A stretch of DNA of 64,000 nt, from positions 1,178,001 to 1,242,000 of the forward strand of contig JANFOE010000191.1 of the NCBI GenBank assembly GCA_025667525.1. Reading direction: 5' to 3'. Both the position numbers and the translations under genes were made by a program. Below the pieces are notes generated by a model. The model was not told where the DNA came from and did not search any database. It saw only the letters and a program-made list of their open reading frames with translations. The stretch is from Glebionis coronaria. Lineage: Eukaryota; Streptophyta; Magnoliopsida; Asterales; Asteraceae. Numbering within the stretch: position 1 is the first letter of the stretch; every line of letters starts with the position of its first letter. This document shows positions 56,301 to 64,000 of the stretch, piece after piece.

Positions 56301-57886
56301 CTAGTGTTTCTAGTTATATCTAAACATTACAAGATTACCCAAAATGGAAAAATGGACATAAACCTCACGTCCAAAAATCATGCATGTTTAAGTTTTCATG
56401 GTTTTTCAAGTTTAACAAGATTATGGTGACATGTTCTTCATGGTTGACAAGTTTTTACATCATTTTAAGCTATAGAAAAATAAAGCCGTGGGTTATTATA
56501 GGTTTTTAGGGTTTCAAATACTTGTTTGAACATTAATTTTTACCAAGAATAACCATGTGTATGTTAATATGTATGAAAGTAAATGTATTAGAAAGATAGG
56601 TTTTAGCTTGGACTTACTTGTTTAGATAGGTTTAGGAGTGATAGGAGAATGAGTAAGAACAAGTGACAAGCTCTCAACAATGGTGGTCTTGGTGACAAGG
56701 ATGTAGCCGTGGGCTTCACTATGGCTTCTAGGGCTCTTTTTCTTGCTTCAAGGATCAAGGTTCTTGTGGGATGAGCTTATGATCAACCTTTATATTGTAG
56801 GAGACATAGTATAGGAGTAGTAGATAAACTTGGAGGTTTAAAAATGGTGTAAGGGTGGTGTTTAGCCGTAGGTTGTGAGAGAGAGAGAGAGTGAAGTGAG
56901 ATTGCAAATGTTTTGTGTTGTGGATAGTGTGTGTGTGTGTTTCGGCTTAAGACAAAGAGAGAGATAGAGAGATCAAAATGAATCCTAGTACTGTGTACAA
57001 TGTATCTTGCATGGATACACAAAAATCTTTGTTGGATACACTTGCCATTTACACACATGCTCAAAATGGAAATTTGACTTTCCTTCCATACTTGCAAATT
57101 GTTGTCGTGTGTTTTGGGTCCAAGGGAGACAAAAATTACATTGAATAGGAACGGGTATGGTGTGTGTAAGGGATTGTGTAAGAAAAAGTGAGGTTGGTAT
57201 AGAAAAAGTATGGTTATGCATGTAGTTGTGTAAGTAAGCATGGTTAGTATAGGGTTTTAGTGGATTATGCACTTGATTACTTACAAGCTAGCTAACAAAT
57301 GATGGTAGTGTAGGCATGCATACATATACACGTATGAATTATGCATGTGGGAAGGTTTTTGGTAAATTTTGCCAAGTGTTGTATGATAATAATAGTCCTT
57401 GTATATTATTGTAGGTATTTGTTGAGTTGTAGGTATTTTGTTGAAGCTTTTAGGTAATTTAGTGAAAGTGTATATTAAATACATCACTATAATTATTTTA
57501 CTTAAATAAAGTAAATAAATGACAATGTAAAAATAATGTACATTGTTTTAAAGTGTTGAGGTGTTTATTCCTTTTAGGTAATATATGTAAATATGTACAT
57601 ATAAAAATAATCCAAGTACTTAATAAATAAATTAAGTAAAGTTGCAGTTTATCTCAAAAATATGTACTGAGGTGATGAGTTTATTATTAAATCAAGTGGC
57701 CAGTCAGTTGCCAGAGTAATCAATAAATGACTAAGAGTTCATATAAATGTAAAATAAATATGAAAGGTAGTATGACAAAAGGTATATGATAAATAATAAG
57801 TCATATAAAAGTGAAATTACATAAATTCTAAAAATAAGTAGTACAACAGTTGACAAAGTCAATAAGGTAAAATCAAAGGTTTTACA
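53372..57886 (-). repeat. 5' LTR of B, distal part
   Basis: It continues B's LTR after C and aligns with 17121-20811. It is interrupted by the poly(A) retroposon at 55109-55881. A TATAAAGG box on the minus strand is at 56794-56787. Small differences from the other copy include an extra ttgttgagttgtaggta near 57420. It ends GGTTTTACA before TSD GCGTC (57887-57891). Open frames at 56783-57272 recur with changes in the other LTR and are not supported. Confidence 0.92.
55109..55881 (+). mobile_element. Poly(A) retroposon in the LTR of B (5'-truncated LINE or processed transcript)
   Basis: About 770 bp absent from the other B LTR at this point. It ends with AATAAAATTTACC and a run of A. It is flanked by a 15-bp direct repeat, agtttcggatatgtt (55094-55108 and 55883-55897), which is the length expected for target-primed reverse transcription by a LINE machinery. 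A 110-codon open frame (55260-55592) starts with an alternative codon and matches no family I recognise. Whether this is the 3' end of a LINE or a copied cellular mRNA cannot be decided here. Confidence 0.8.
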
Positions 57887-57891
57887 GCGTC

Positions 57892-58257
57892 GCCTCGTTT
57901 CCCCCGCTTGCTTGTGCGTGTTAAGAGAAAAAGGGCTAATCGAGGGTTTTTCCGACCAAAGTATTATCTACGTATCATATATATTTTCTTGGTTTCAAAG
58001 ATTAAACCCTCTTGAACGTTTTGGTGTTCCGCCAACGTTCTAAAGTCATCGAAGGCGTTCACTCAACGTGATCGTTTTCATTCCTTGAGGATCCTTTAAT
58101 CAAGAAATCGATTCGAGGGGGGATTTGTAGATTTGTGTCTACGTAATTCACAAAAATCCAAAAAAGTAAAAAAATAATCAAAAGCACAAAAAAAGTGAAA
58201 AAGTAAAAACACCCAAAAGAATCTTCTTTGCTCATCCCCACGTTGTACGTGACGTTT
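57892..58257 (+). other. Leader of A, second part
   Basis: It continues from 17013 after B. Homologous to D's leader up to the gag ATG, including the agaatcttctttgctc stretch before the start. Non-coding. Confidence 0.85.
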
Positions 58258-58595
58258 ATGCAAACTCGCAATCAAACAAGACATGCACGTAAACGTAGAA
58301 ATCGAAAGGAAGGAATACCTTCTAGTGAAGAATCTCCTATTGACGAACCCATCGTAGAACAAGAAGCTCCCATGGCTAATCGTACTACGATGGAGTTGCT
58401 TCAAGCACCCACCAAGGGTTATGAAGAAGCGATTGTGATTCCCGCTATCCTTGCGGAGAATTTTGAGGTTAGGACGGGTTTGTTGTCCATGATTTAAAAC
58501 AACAAGTTTCATGGTGACAAAAAGGACAACCCTCATAACCAGATTCGCCAATTCAATCGTCTTACGGTAACTTGTAAGTTTAAGGATGTCTCGAA
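58258..58595 (+). pseudogene. Gag of A, N-terminal part
   Basis: ATG 58258 (MQTRNQTRHARKRR) corresponds to the start of D's Gag. The sequence follows D closely ([40 protein letters not shown]). A CAA-to-TAA change makes a stop at 58495-58497. The frame continues as NNKFHGDKKDNPHNQIRQFNRL until the hAT insertion at 58596. Inactive. Confidence 0.9.
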
Positions 58596-59125
58596 CAGGG
58601 GTGAATCTAGGTATTGGCCACATGTGGCACGTGCCACACATAGATTTAGCTGGTGAAATGTAATAGTTTTACGAGGTTGTTGTCTATTTGAAAGTGCTAC
58701 ATGTAGTTTGAAGCTAGATCTACACAAGATGAGCACAAAACCTTGAAGATAAATTCGGTTTTTTGTGTTTTGAAAGAAAAAATGAGAAAACACAGTGACC
58801 TTACTAAGGTTGAAGACTATGAATAAGCTTCTTTTTGTCCTTTTGTTTAGTTGGTTTTTGTATCTTATTTTTTATTGTTTGACTCTACAAGTATAGCTAA
58901 AAACTAATGTACAACATTTGACTATTTGAGTAGGCTTATGCTTTCAAGAAAAAGTACAAACATGTGACTAGACCAATTTTATGTTTAAGTCCATCTAAAT
59001 GAGATAAAAATATAGGTATAATCTTTTATGTTGCAGACGGAGTATTATGTATTGTCTTTTACATATTAGAAGTTGCGCGAATTTTTTTTTGCCACACATG
59101 TTCAAAACTTCTAGATCTGCCACTG
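58596..59125. mobile_element. Non-autonomous hAT-type DNA transposon in A's gag
   Basis: 530 bp with imperfect terminal inverted repeats: CAGGGGTGAATCTAG at the left and, on the other strand, CAGTGGCAGATCTAG at the right (11 of 15 match). It is flanked by an 8-bp target duplication, gtctcgaa / gtctcgat (58588-58595 and 59126-59133), with one mismatch. The 8-bp duplication and CAGGGG/CAGTGG ends are typical of hAT elements. No transposase frame is present. Confidence 0.88.
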
Positions 59126-59607
59126 GTCTCGATTAAGATGATGCTTTTACCGTATACCTTAGCGGGGCCCGCTAAAATTTGGTTAGAGAAAGAGCCACCC
59201 AATTCTAGATTAATGTGTAAGGATCTTGTTTCGAAGATCGTGAACCAATTTTCCCCGCCCTCTAAGACTACGCACTTGAAAAACGAGATTTCAAAGTTTA
59301 CACAAGAGTATAATGAGAGTTTTTCAAAGGCTTGGAATAGGTTTAAGGAAATGTTACATGAATGTCCTCATCACGGTTTTTCCGACTTGCATCAAATCGA
59401 CACGTTTTACAATGGATTTAATGATCATGAACGAGACTATCTCAATGCCGCTGCGGGTGGTAATTTTTTGTGTAAAACGGTCGAGGAAGCATTGTTGATC
59501 ATTGAAAATAGGTCCAAGTTTTATAGCCCTCGTAGCACACCAAGTGTTCACAAGGCTTCGTCTTCGCCTTCATTGTCACAAACCATCGATGCTTGCCAAA
59601 TAGAGGC
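59126..59607 (+). pseudogene. Gag of A, central part, interrupted by E
   Basis: It resumes as ...[22 protein letters not shown] and runs through [21 protein letters not shown] to QTIDACQIEAN. All of this matches D's capsid region. It ends where E begins, before the zinc knuckle. The remaining gag-pol of A would lie beyond E, outside the window. Confidence 0.88.
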
Positions 59608-61731
59608 TAATAAGTGTGAAAACACTTATCCTTTTACCACTTAATTATAATAAAGACGAGACCAAAACGTGTATTTTATGTCGTAAAAGTCGGAATTATG
59701 CATGGTTTGTGTTTTTATTGTGTTTTAGGACAATAATATGAAAAAAGAAGAAAACACGGGCTTTCACGGGCTTTTATCGAAGAAAAAAACAAAAGACGAA
59801 GTCAAAAGTACAAGAAAAACGGAAGTCAAAGGCCTATTTTAAAGATTTATCGAAGAAAAAGTCTAAAGACGGAAGTTTAACGAAGTCGAAGAACCAAGTC
59901 TACTAAAAGAAGAAAAATAGAAGACGAGTTCAAGTTACCATTCGACTAATCCCGAGATAAAGTCGAGAAAGACGAGTTATTTAAAAGACGAGAAGACAAG
60001 AAGAAAGAGAGAAGAAACAACACCTTCTCCTTCCCCTATATATATTACACATATGTCATTAGAAAAGGAGTTAGTCTTTATTTTTATTTTAGTAGGTAAT
60101 TAGTGTGTGTTTATTTTTTTTCTCTCTCTAGTTTTTTCTTCAAGCTTATTAAACCTTCATCTTAATCTTGTAATCTTGAATCTTAACCTTTAATATAATC
60201 AAGCTTTTTAATAAATTCTCATTCTACCTTTCTTAATCATAATCTATTGTTTTGCTTAATTAATCATGTAGTTAATTTCATCTTGTTGATTGTGTGATTG
60301 GTTTACTTATTGGATTGTGCTTATTGAGTTGGTGTGTTTGAGGTTTTTAGATTAATGTGCTTATTACTTAATTTTTATGTTTGTTAGTTTTTAAATAAGT
60401 TGATTTTGATAGATTAATATTTTTATAAAAAGTGATTTTAAATATTTTGATTATTTAGTGTTTTTTAAAGTTTATAAATTGTGTCTTATTAGTTTTTTTT
60501 ATAAAATTTGATTTGGTAAAAGTTTTGGTAAGTGCTTATTGTGATTTTGCTTATTTGGTGTTAATCCGGGTTGTAGAAACCCTAATATTCCGAACTATAT
60601 GCAAAACCACATGATTCCGACTTATGTGCAAACCCCAGTATCCCGAATTAGCTACAGTACACTTTATTCCGACTTAGCATATTTACTTTCCCTCCAAAAC
60701 AAATCTCCATTTCCCGAACTGTGTGTTTGACTAGTAATCCGGATTGTGTGCAAATGGTGTTTCCCGAATTGCGTAAGTGATTTATCTTCCGGATTGCTTT
60801 TTATTTTTGTTCATTCCGGATTGTATCCAAAGGAGGGATTCCGAATTACTTAAGAACTCGTATTATGGATTACATCCGGAACATGGATTCCGGATTAGGT
60901 GTGTGACGCGGATTCCGAACTAGGTCAGGCACAAGGATTCCGGATTGCTAGCTTGCTGTGATTCCGGATTAAGTTGAGGATTGGGATTCCGGATTAGTTG
61001 TTGAACCAGCATTCCGACTTACATCCCAATCACGGATTCCGAATTATGTACCCAACATATGATTCCGAATTGCGTGTGGAGTTTTGATTCAGGATTAAGT
61101 CAAGATTTTAGTATTCCGAATTGAGTTCAAGATCCATATTCCGAACTACATGCAGGAGTAGCATTCCGAATTAAGTGTGGTTTTCACTTATTCCGACTTA
61201 AGTTTTGTTTTAGTTTCCCGAATTATTTTCAAACCTTAATTTTTCCCGCCATTTTTATTTAGTTTAATTTTTAAACATTTTCACTTAGTTCAATTTTCAA
61301 GATTACGTTTTTATAAGGTTTACATTTTTATAAGTTTTAAGTTTCAAATTTACTTTTAAAGTTTTAATTTTTCGTCATTTATTTTTAAATCTTAATTTTT
61401 AGTTTAACTTTAAAAGCTTTCATTTTTAGTCAACGATATTTAAATTTTCACTTTTGTTTTAAAATAGATAATCACTTTTAGTTTTAAAATAGATAATCAC
61501 TTTTAGTTTCTTTCACCAAGTTTTACTGTGCAGCATTCATTCTGGACGAGCAATCAAGGTTAGACATTCTTGTTTTTTTTTAATAGCTTTTAAGTTTATA
61601 TTATTAGTAGACTTAGAAAATCAAAAGCTCCCCCTTTTAGTGACCAACACCAATAATTCCACCCTAAACCGTGATCAATTCGATTAGATACCGAGAACGA
61701 TTGAGTACACATATGCAAAACCACCATCTTA
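59608..61731 (+). repeat. 5' LTR of E
   Basis: About 2.1 kb. It starts with a perfect 8-bp stem ATAAGTGT-gaaa-ACACTTAT (59610-59629). A TATA-like TATATATATT lies at 60037-60046 after ctccttcccc, in the position of C's TATA box. AT-rich sequence is followed by a TTCCG array (60586-61222) and a U5 ending ccaccatctta. It contains no gene. Confidence 0.82.
60586..61222 (+). repeat. ATTCCG-type motif array in the LTR of E
   Basis: About 25 copies of a 10-base motif, ATTCCGGATT / ATTCCGAATT / ATTCCGACTT / ATTCCGAACT (a few tcccg or tccgg variants), are spaced about 22-32 bp apart with unrelated spacers. It occupies the same place as C's hairpin array, between TATA and PBS. Confidence 0.88.
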
Positions 61732-61733
61732 AA

Positions 61734-61748
61734 TGACGCCGCTGCCGG
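61734..61748 (+). other. Primer binding site of E (tRNA-Asp type)
   Basis: TGACGCCGCTGCCGG lies two bases after the LTR end. The third base is A instead of G compared with D. Confidence 0.8.
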
Positions 61749-61923
61749 CTCTTTTCGTAAAGATTAACGGTTTTTAGTGAGAAAAATTGGATTTTGGGAT
61801 CCGTTCTTTTGGGAACGTTATTTTCAAGCACAAAAATTTAAAGAATCCTAAAAAAATATAAATTTTTCAAAAATCCAAAAAAAAAGATAAAAAAACCAAA
61901 AATATTGTCTTTCATTTTAGTGT
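61749..61923 (+). other. Leader of E with conserved block and stem-loop
   Basis: Bases 61749-61774 are identical to 29007-29032 of C. CGTTCT-tttg-GGAACG at 61802-61817 corresponds to the stem-loop of C at 29062-29077. AT-rich sequence follows up to the gag ATG at 61924. Confidence 0.7.
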
Positions 61924-62641
61924 ATGCATACTCGATCTACGTCTTATTCTGAGCCCGAGACTCTTTGAGACTTAGATATGGCCGGTGTGCATAATAATAA
62001 CAACCCACCTCACCCCAATTTGAATAACAACAACAACAACAACCATGTCCCCCAACCCGACCTTCGTACAATGGAGGTTCTTTGTCAACCAACTATGAAC
62101 GGACGTGGAGGACCGATTGTGTCGATGCAAATCACGGCTCCCGAATTTTCGTTGAAGCATCACATGATCCAACAAGTTCAAAACGCGTGTCCATTTCGCG
62201 GATTACTGGATGATGATGCCAACAAACACCTCGATAAATTCATAACCGTCACTCAAAGCATGAAATTGCCCGGTGTTTCCATGGATTTTCTTCGCCTTCA
62301 TCTTTTTCCACACACTTTATCCCATCATGCCGAAAAATGGTTTGATCGTCATCCCAAAAACTCAATTCATACATGGGACAAAATGACTCAAAAAATTTTG
62401 TCGCGCTACTTTCCACCATCCATGGTCACTAGTATTCGCAATCAAATCAGTGGTTTCACTCAAGAACCTGATGAGTCGCTTTTTGATGCTTGGGAACGTT
62501 ATAATGTCTTGATCGATCGTTGTCCGAACCATAATATGCTCCTCGTCACTTTGAATGATACTTTCTACAATGGTTTAACTTTTCGTGATCGTGATACGAT
62601 TAATGCTGCCGCTGGTGGTACATTTATGAAGAGAAGACCCG
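61924..62641 (+). pseudogene. Gag of E, first part (stop and frameshift)
   Basis: ATG 61924 corresponds to C's Gag start. A TGA at 61966-61968 truncates it after 14 codons; a second ATG in frame at 61978 (MAGVHNNNNPPHP) could restart translation. The capsid is well conserved with C: PDLRTMEVLCQPTMNGRGGP, AEKWFDRHPKNSIHTWDKM, FYNGLTFRDRDTINAAAGGTF. Five bases are missing after RRP (about 62641), so this frame ends at 62646. The second part continues in another frame. Confidence 0.85.
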
Positions 62642-64000
62642 TGTAGAGAGCTTATAGAAAACATGACCACTCATCACAAAAATTGGGATTCATCCGCATC
62701 TTCAAGAAATAACCCGAGGGCCAATGTTTCTTCTACTTCATCAAACCCCAAAATAACTGAACTTACCCGCCAAATAGCCGAGATGAACAAAAATTTCTTA
62801 ACCATGGCTACGAACCAATTTCAACAAGTTAAAGCTGTCACACCTTCTTGTGAGATTTGCAAGGGTTCTCATTCATACACCGATTGTCCTTCTACTCATG
62901 ACAATCCGGAAAACGTGTATGCGGCTAACGGTAACTTTTCCACGGGAGGCTATCAAGCTCGTCCTCAAGGTGATCGCAATTTGCTAAGTTATCGCTCAAA
63001 CAACTTCCTTTCACCACCTGGTTTTCCTCCTCAAAACCAAACCAACTTCAATCGCAACAATCAAAACCAAGCTCGAGCTCCTAATCAATATCAAACCCAA
63101 AGAAACCCATATCCACCTCAAGGAAACAATCAAGTTTACCAACAACCCACTTATCAACCACCCGATTACCAAGTTCCCCATCCCAACCAACCCACGACAT
63201 ATCATCAAGAGGTTGAAACGTACATGAGGACTAATGACGCGCTGGTGAAGAATCTTCAGAGCCAAATTATTAACTTGAAAGGTGACATGGCGAAACAAGG
63301 GAATAATCTTCGAGCCAAGCTTAGGAATAAAATGCAAAACTCTTTAAGCAGTCAAACGAATGACTTAAGGGATATGATGGCTAGTTTCTTCCCAAGTAGT
63401 CAACCCTCTACTTCGGGTTCTCTTACGAGTAACACCGTTGCTAATCCAAGAGGGAAGATGAAAGCAATCACCACCCGAAGTGGAAAAGGTTTAAAGGAAC
63501 CCGAGATTCCTAAACCTACACCGGTGATTGTGACAAAGGATAACGAGCCCCCTTCACCGATTCCTCCACCTTCTACTTCTACCCCTCCACCACCCAAGGA
63601 TGTGAGCGAGAATTCCATTACAAAGCCTTCGTCTCAACCCGATATATCTTATCCCTCAAGGTTGAGGAAAGAGAAGTTGAAGAACAAGGATGATATTCAA
63701 GTTTCGAACTTTCTTAAAATGTTTAAACAATTGAATTTCAACATCTCCTTTGCCGAGGCTCTCACTCACATGCCTAAATATGCAAAAATGTTCAAAGATC
63801 TTCTAAGTGATAAGGAAAAGCTTCTTGATATTGCTCAAACCCAACTTAATGAAAATTGCTCCGCGGTTCTCTTAAGGAAATTACCAACCAAACTTGGTGA
63901 TCCGGGTCACTTTTTGATTCCTTGCAACTTTCCCGGGGTAGAGAATTGTATGGCCCTAGCCGATCTAGGTGCTAGTATCAACTTAATGCCTTTAAGCATT
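62642..64000 (+). pseudogene. Gag C-terminus and start of protease of E, open to the window edge
   Basis: From TGT 62642 a single frame stays open for 453 codons to base 64000. It carries CRELIENMTT, the zinc knuckle CEICKGSHSYTDC (about 62850), an Asn/Gln/Pro-rich stretch, a helical segment (NLQSQIINLKGDMAKQ), a Pro-rich linker, [10 protein letters not shown], then FNISFAEALTHMPKYAKMFKDLL. It closes with the protease start, catalytic [13 protein letters not shown], at 63955-63993. Here E has the bases that are missing in C near 31043. Whether RT and integrase follow is out of view. Confidence 0.85.

Larger units (their letters stand above)
17014..57886 (-). mobile_element. Tekay/Del-type chromovirus B (minus strand), with nested insertions
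   Basis: B has TSD GCGTC on both sides (17009-17013 and 57887-57891) and minus-strand order 5' LTR (57886-27031, interrupted), PBS, upstream ORF, gag-pol, 3' LTR (20811-17014). RT, integrase and a chromodomain-like C-terminus place it in the Tekay/Del chromoviruses. The 5' LTR is interrupted by C with D inside it, and by a poly(A) retroposon. Without these the element would be about 14 kb. LTR differences in a 700-bp sample are near 2%, and gag-pol has seven stops, so it is older than C and D and inactive. Confidence 0.93.
15846..59607 (+). mobile_element. Athila-type element A, fragments of an interrupted copy
   Basis: Only A's own pieces are meant: 15846-16638 (LTR part), 16639-17013 and 57892-58257 (PBS and leader), 58258-58595 and 59126-59607 (gag). 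They join across B: the leader up to aaggctcttaagtgcttagcg continues as cgcctcgtttcccccgcttg after 57891. This is the same order as in D's leader, read on D's minus strand around 47790-47740. A is a diverged relative of D with a clearly homologous LTR 3' half, leader and Gag. It carries insertions of X (probable), B, an hAT element and E, so it is the oldest layer. Confidence 0.85.
59608..64000 (+). mobile_element. Athila-like element E (relative of C), runs off the window
   Basis: LTR 59608-61731, PBS, leader and a damaged gag-protease frame to the right edge. The LTR start aligns with C (TGATAGGTGTG versus TAATAAGTGTG), as do the LTR-PBS junction, the first 26 leader bases and Gag. The exact left end is uncertain by a few bases because the flanking A sequence (gaggctaat) and the element share bases, and the second TSD is out of view. 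Confidence 0.85.

Noticed and set aside
56783..57272. Minus-strand frames of 152 and 95 codons in B's LTR
   Set aside because: The other LTR copy at 19895-20215 is shorter and differently framed, and the sequence includes a simple AG/GT microsatellite.
60586..61222. Heat-shock elements in E's TTCCG array
   Set aside because: Heat-shock elements need TTCnnGAA spacing. Most copies are TTCCGGAT or TTCCGAAT, which do not fit, so this was not annotated.

Overview
The window looks like intergenic heterochromatin-type DNA from a flowering plant. I found no host gene, tRNA or rRNA. Almost all of it can be assigned to retrotransposons inserted into one another. The Gag/Pol families (Tekay/Del chromovirus, Athila-type Ty3/gypsy, and a Copia polyprotein with a long coiled coil and a WKPTGRIFK segment) resemble proteins I know mainly from Asteraceae such as Tanacetum, Artemisia and chrysanthemum. 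The family assignment is inference; plant origin is secure. Many short open frames are translations of tandem repeats or homopolymers and are left out.

Left part (1-15845): a decayed, minus-strand Copia-like element, here called X. It has a 5' LTR at 15460-15845, a PBS at 15450-15459 and a broken Gag-like frame at 14304-11021. It is split by a young non-autonomous Tekay-related element of the LARD type at 1702-10452, which has two 3,822-bp LTRs around only 1,107 bp of non-coding DNA and a TTTGA target duplication. X itself appears to sit in the LTR of A.

Element A (plus strand, Athila type) supplies the 3' part of an LTR (15846-16638), a PBS, a leader and a gag gene. The gag resumes at 58258-59607 and carries a 530-bp hAT-type insert (58596-59125). 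A is interrupted at 17014-57886 by B.

Element B (minus strand, Tekay/Del chromovirus, TSD GCGTC) has 3.8-kb LTRs, an extra ORF upstream of gag, and a gag-pol gene inactivated by seven in-frame stops and one frameshift. Its right LTR is interrupted by element C (27134-53366, TSD ATTAT) and by a poly(A) retroposon (55109-55881).

Element C (plus strand, Athila-like) encodes Gag, protease, an acidic stretch and a membrane segment, but no RT, RNase H or integrase. Its 3' LTR is interrupted by element D (35474-52485, TSD GCAAG).

Element D (minus strand, Athila type) is the innermost and youngest. Its 4.34-kb LTRs are practically identical, and it has an intact 1,913-codon gag-pro-RT-RNaseH-integrase gene. 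Element E, a relative of C, enters A's gag at about 59608 and runs off the right edge.

The nesting order A > B > C > D agrees with LTR divergence judged by eye (B about 2%, C about 1.6%, D close to 0). The most unusual signals are not genes. They are conserved, partly covarying stem-loops at fixed positions in C, D, E, A, B and the LARD, and arrays of TTCCG-containing short repeats in the 5' leaders of three different elements (X, C, E).
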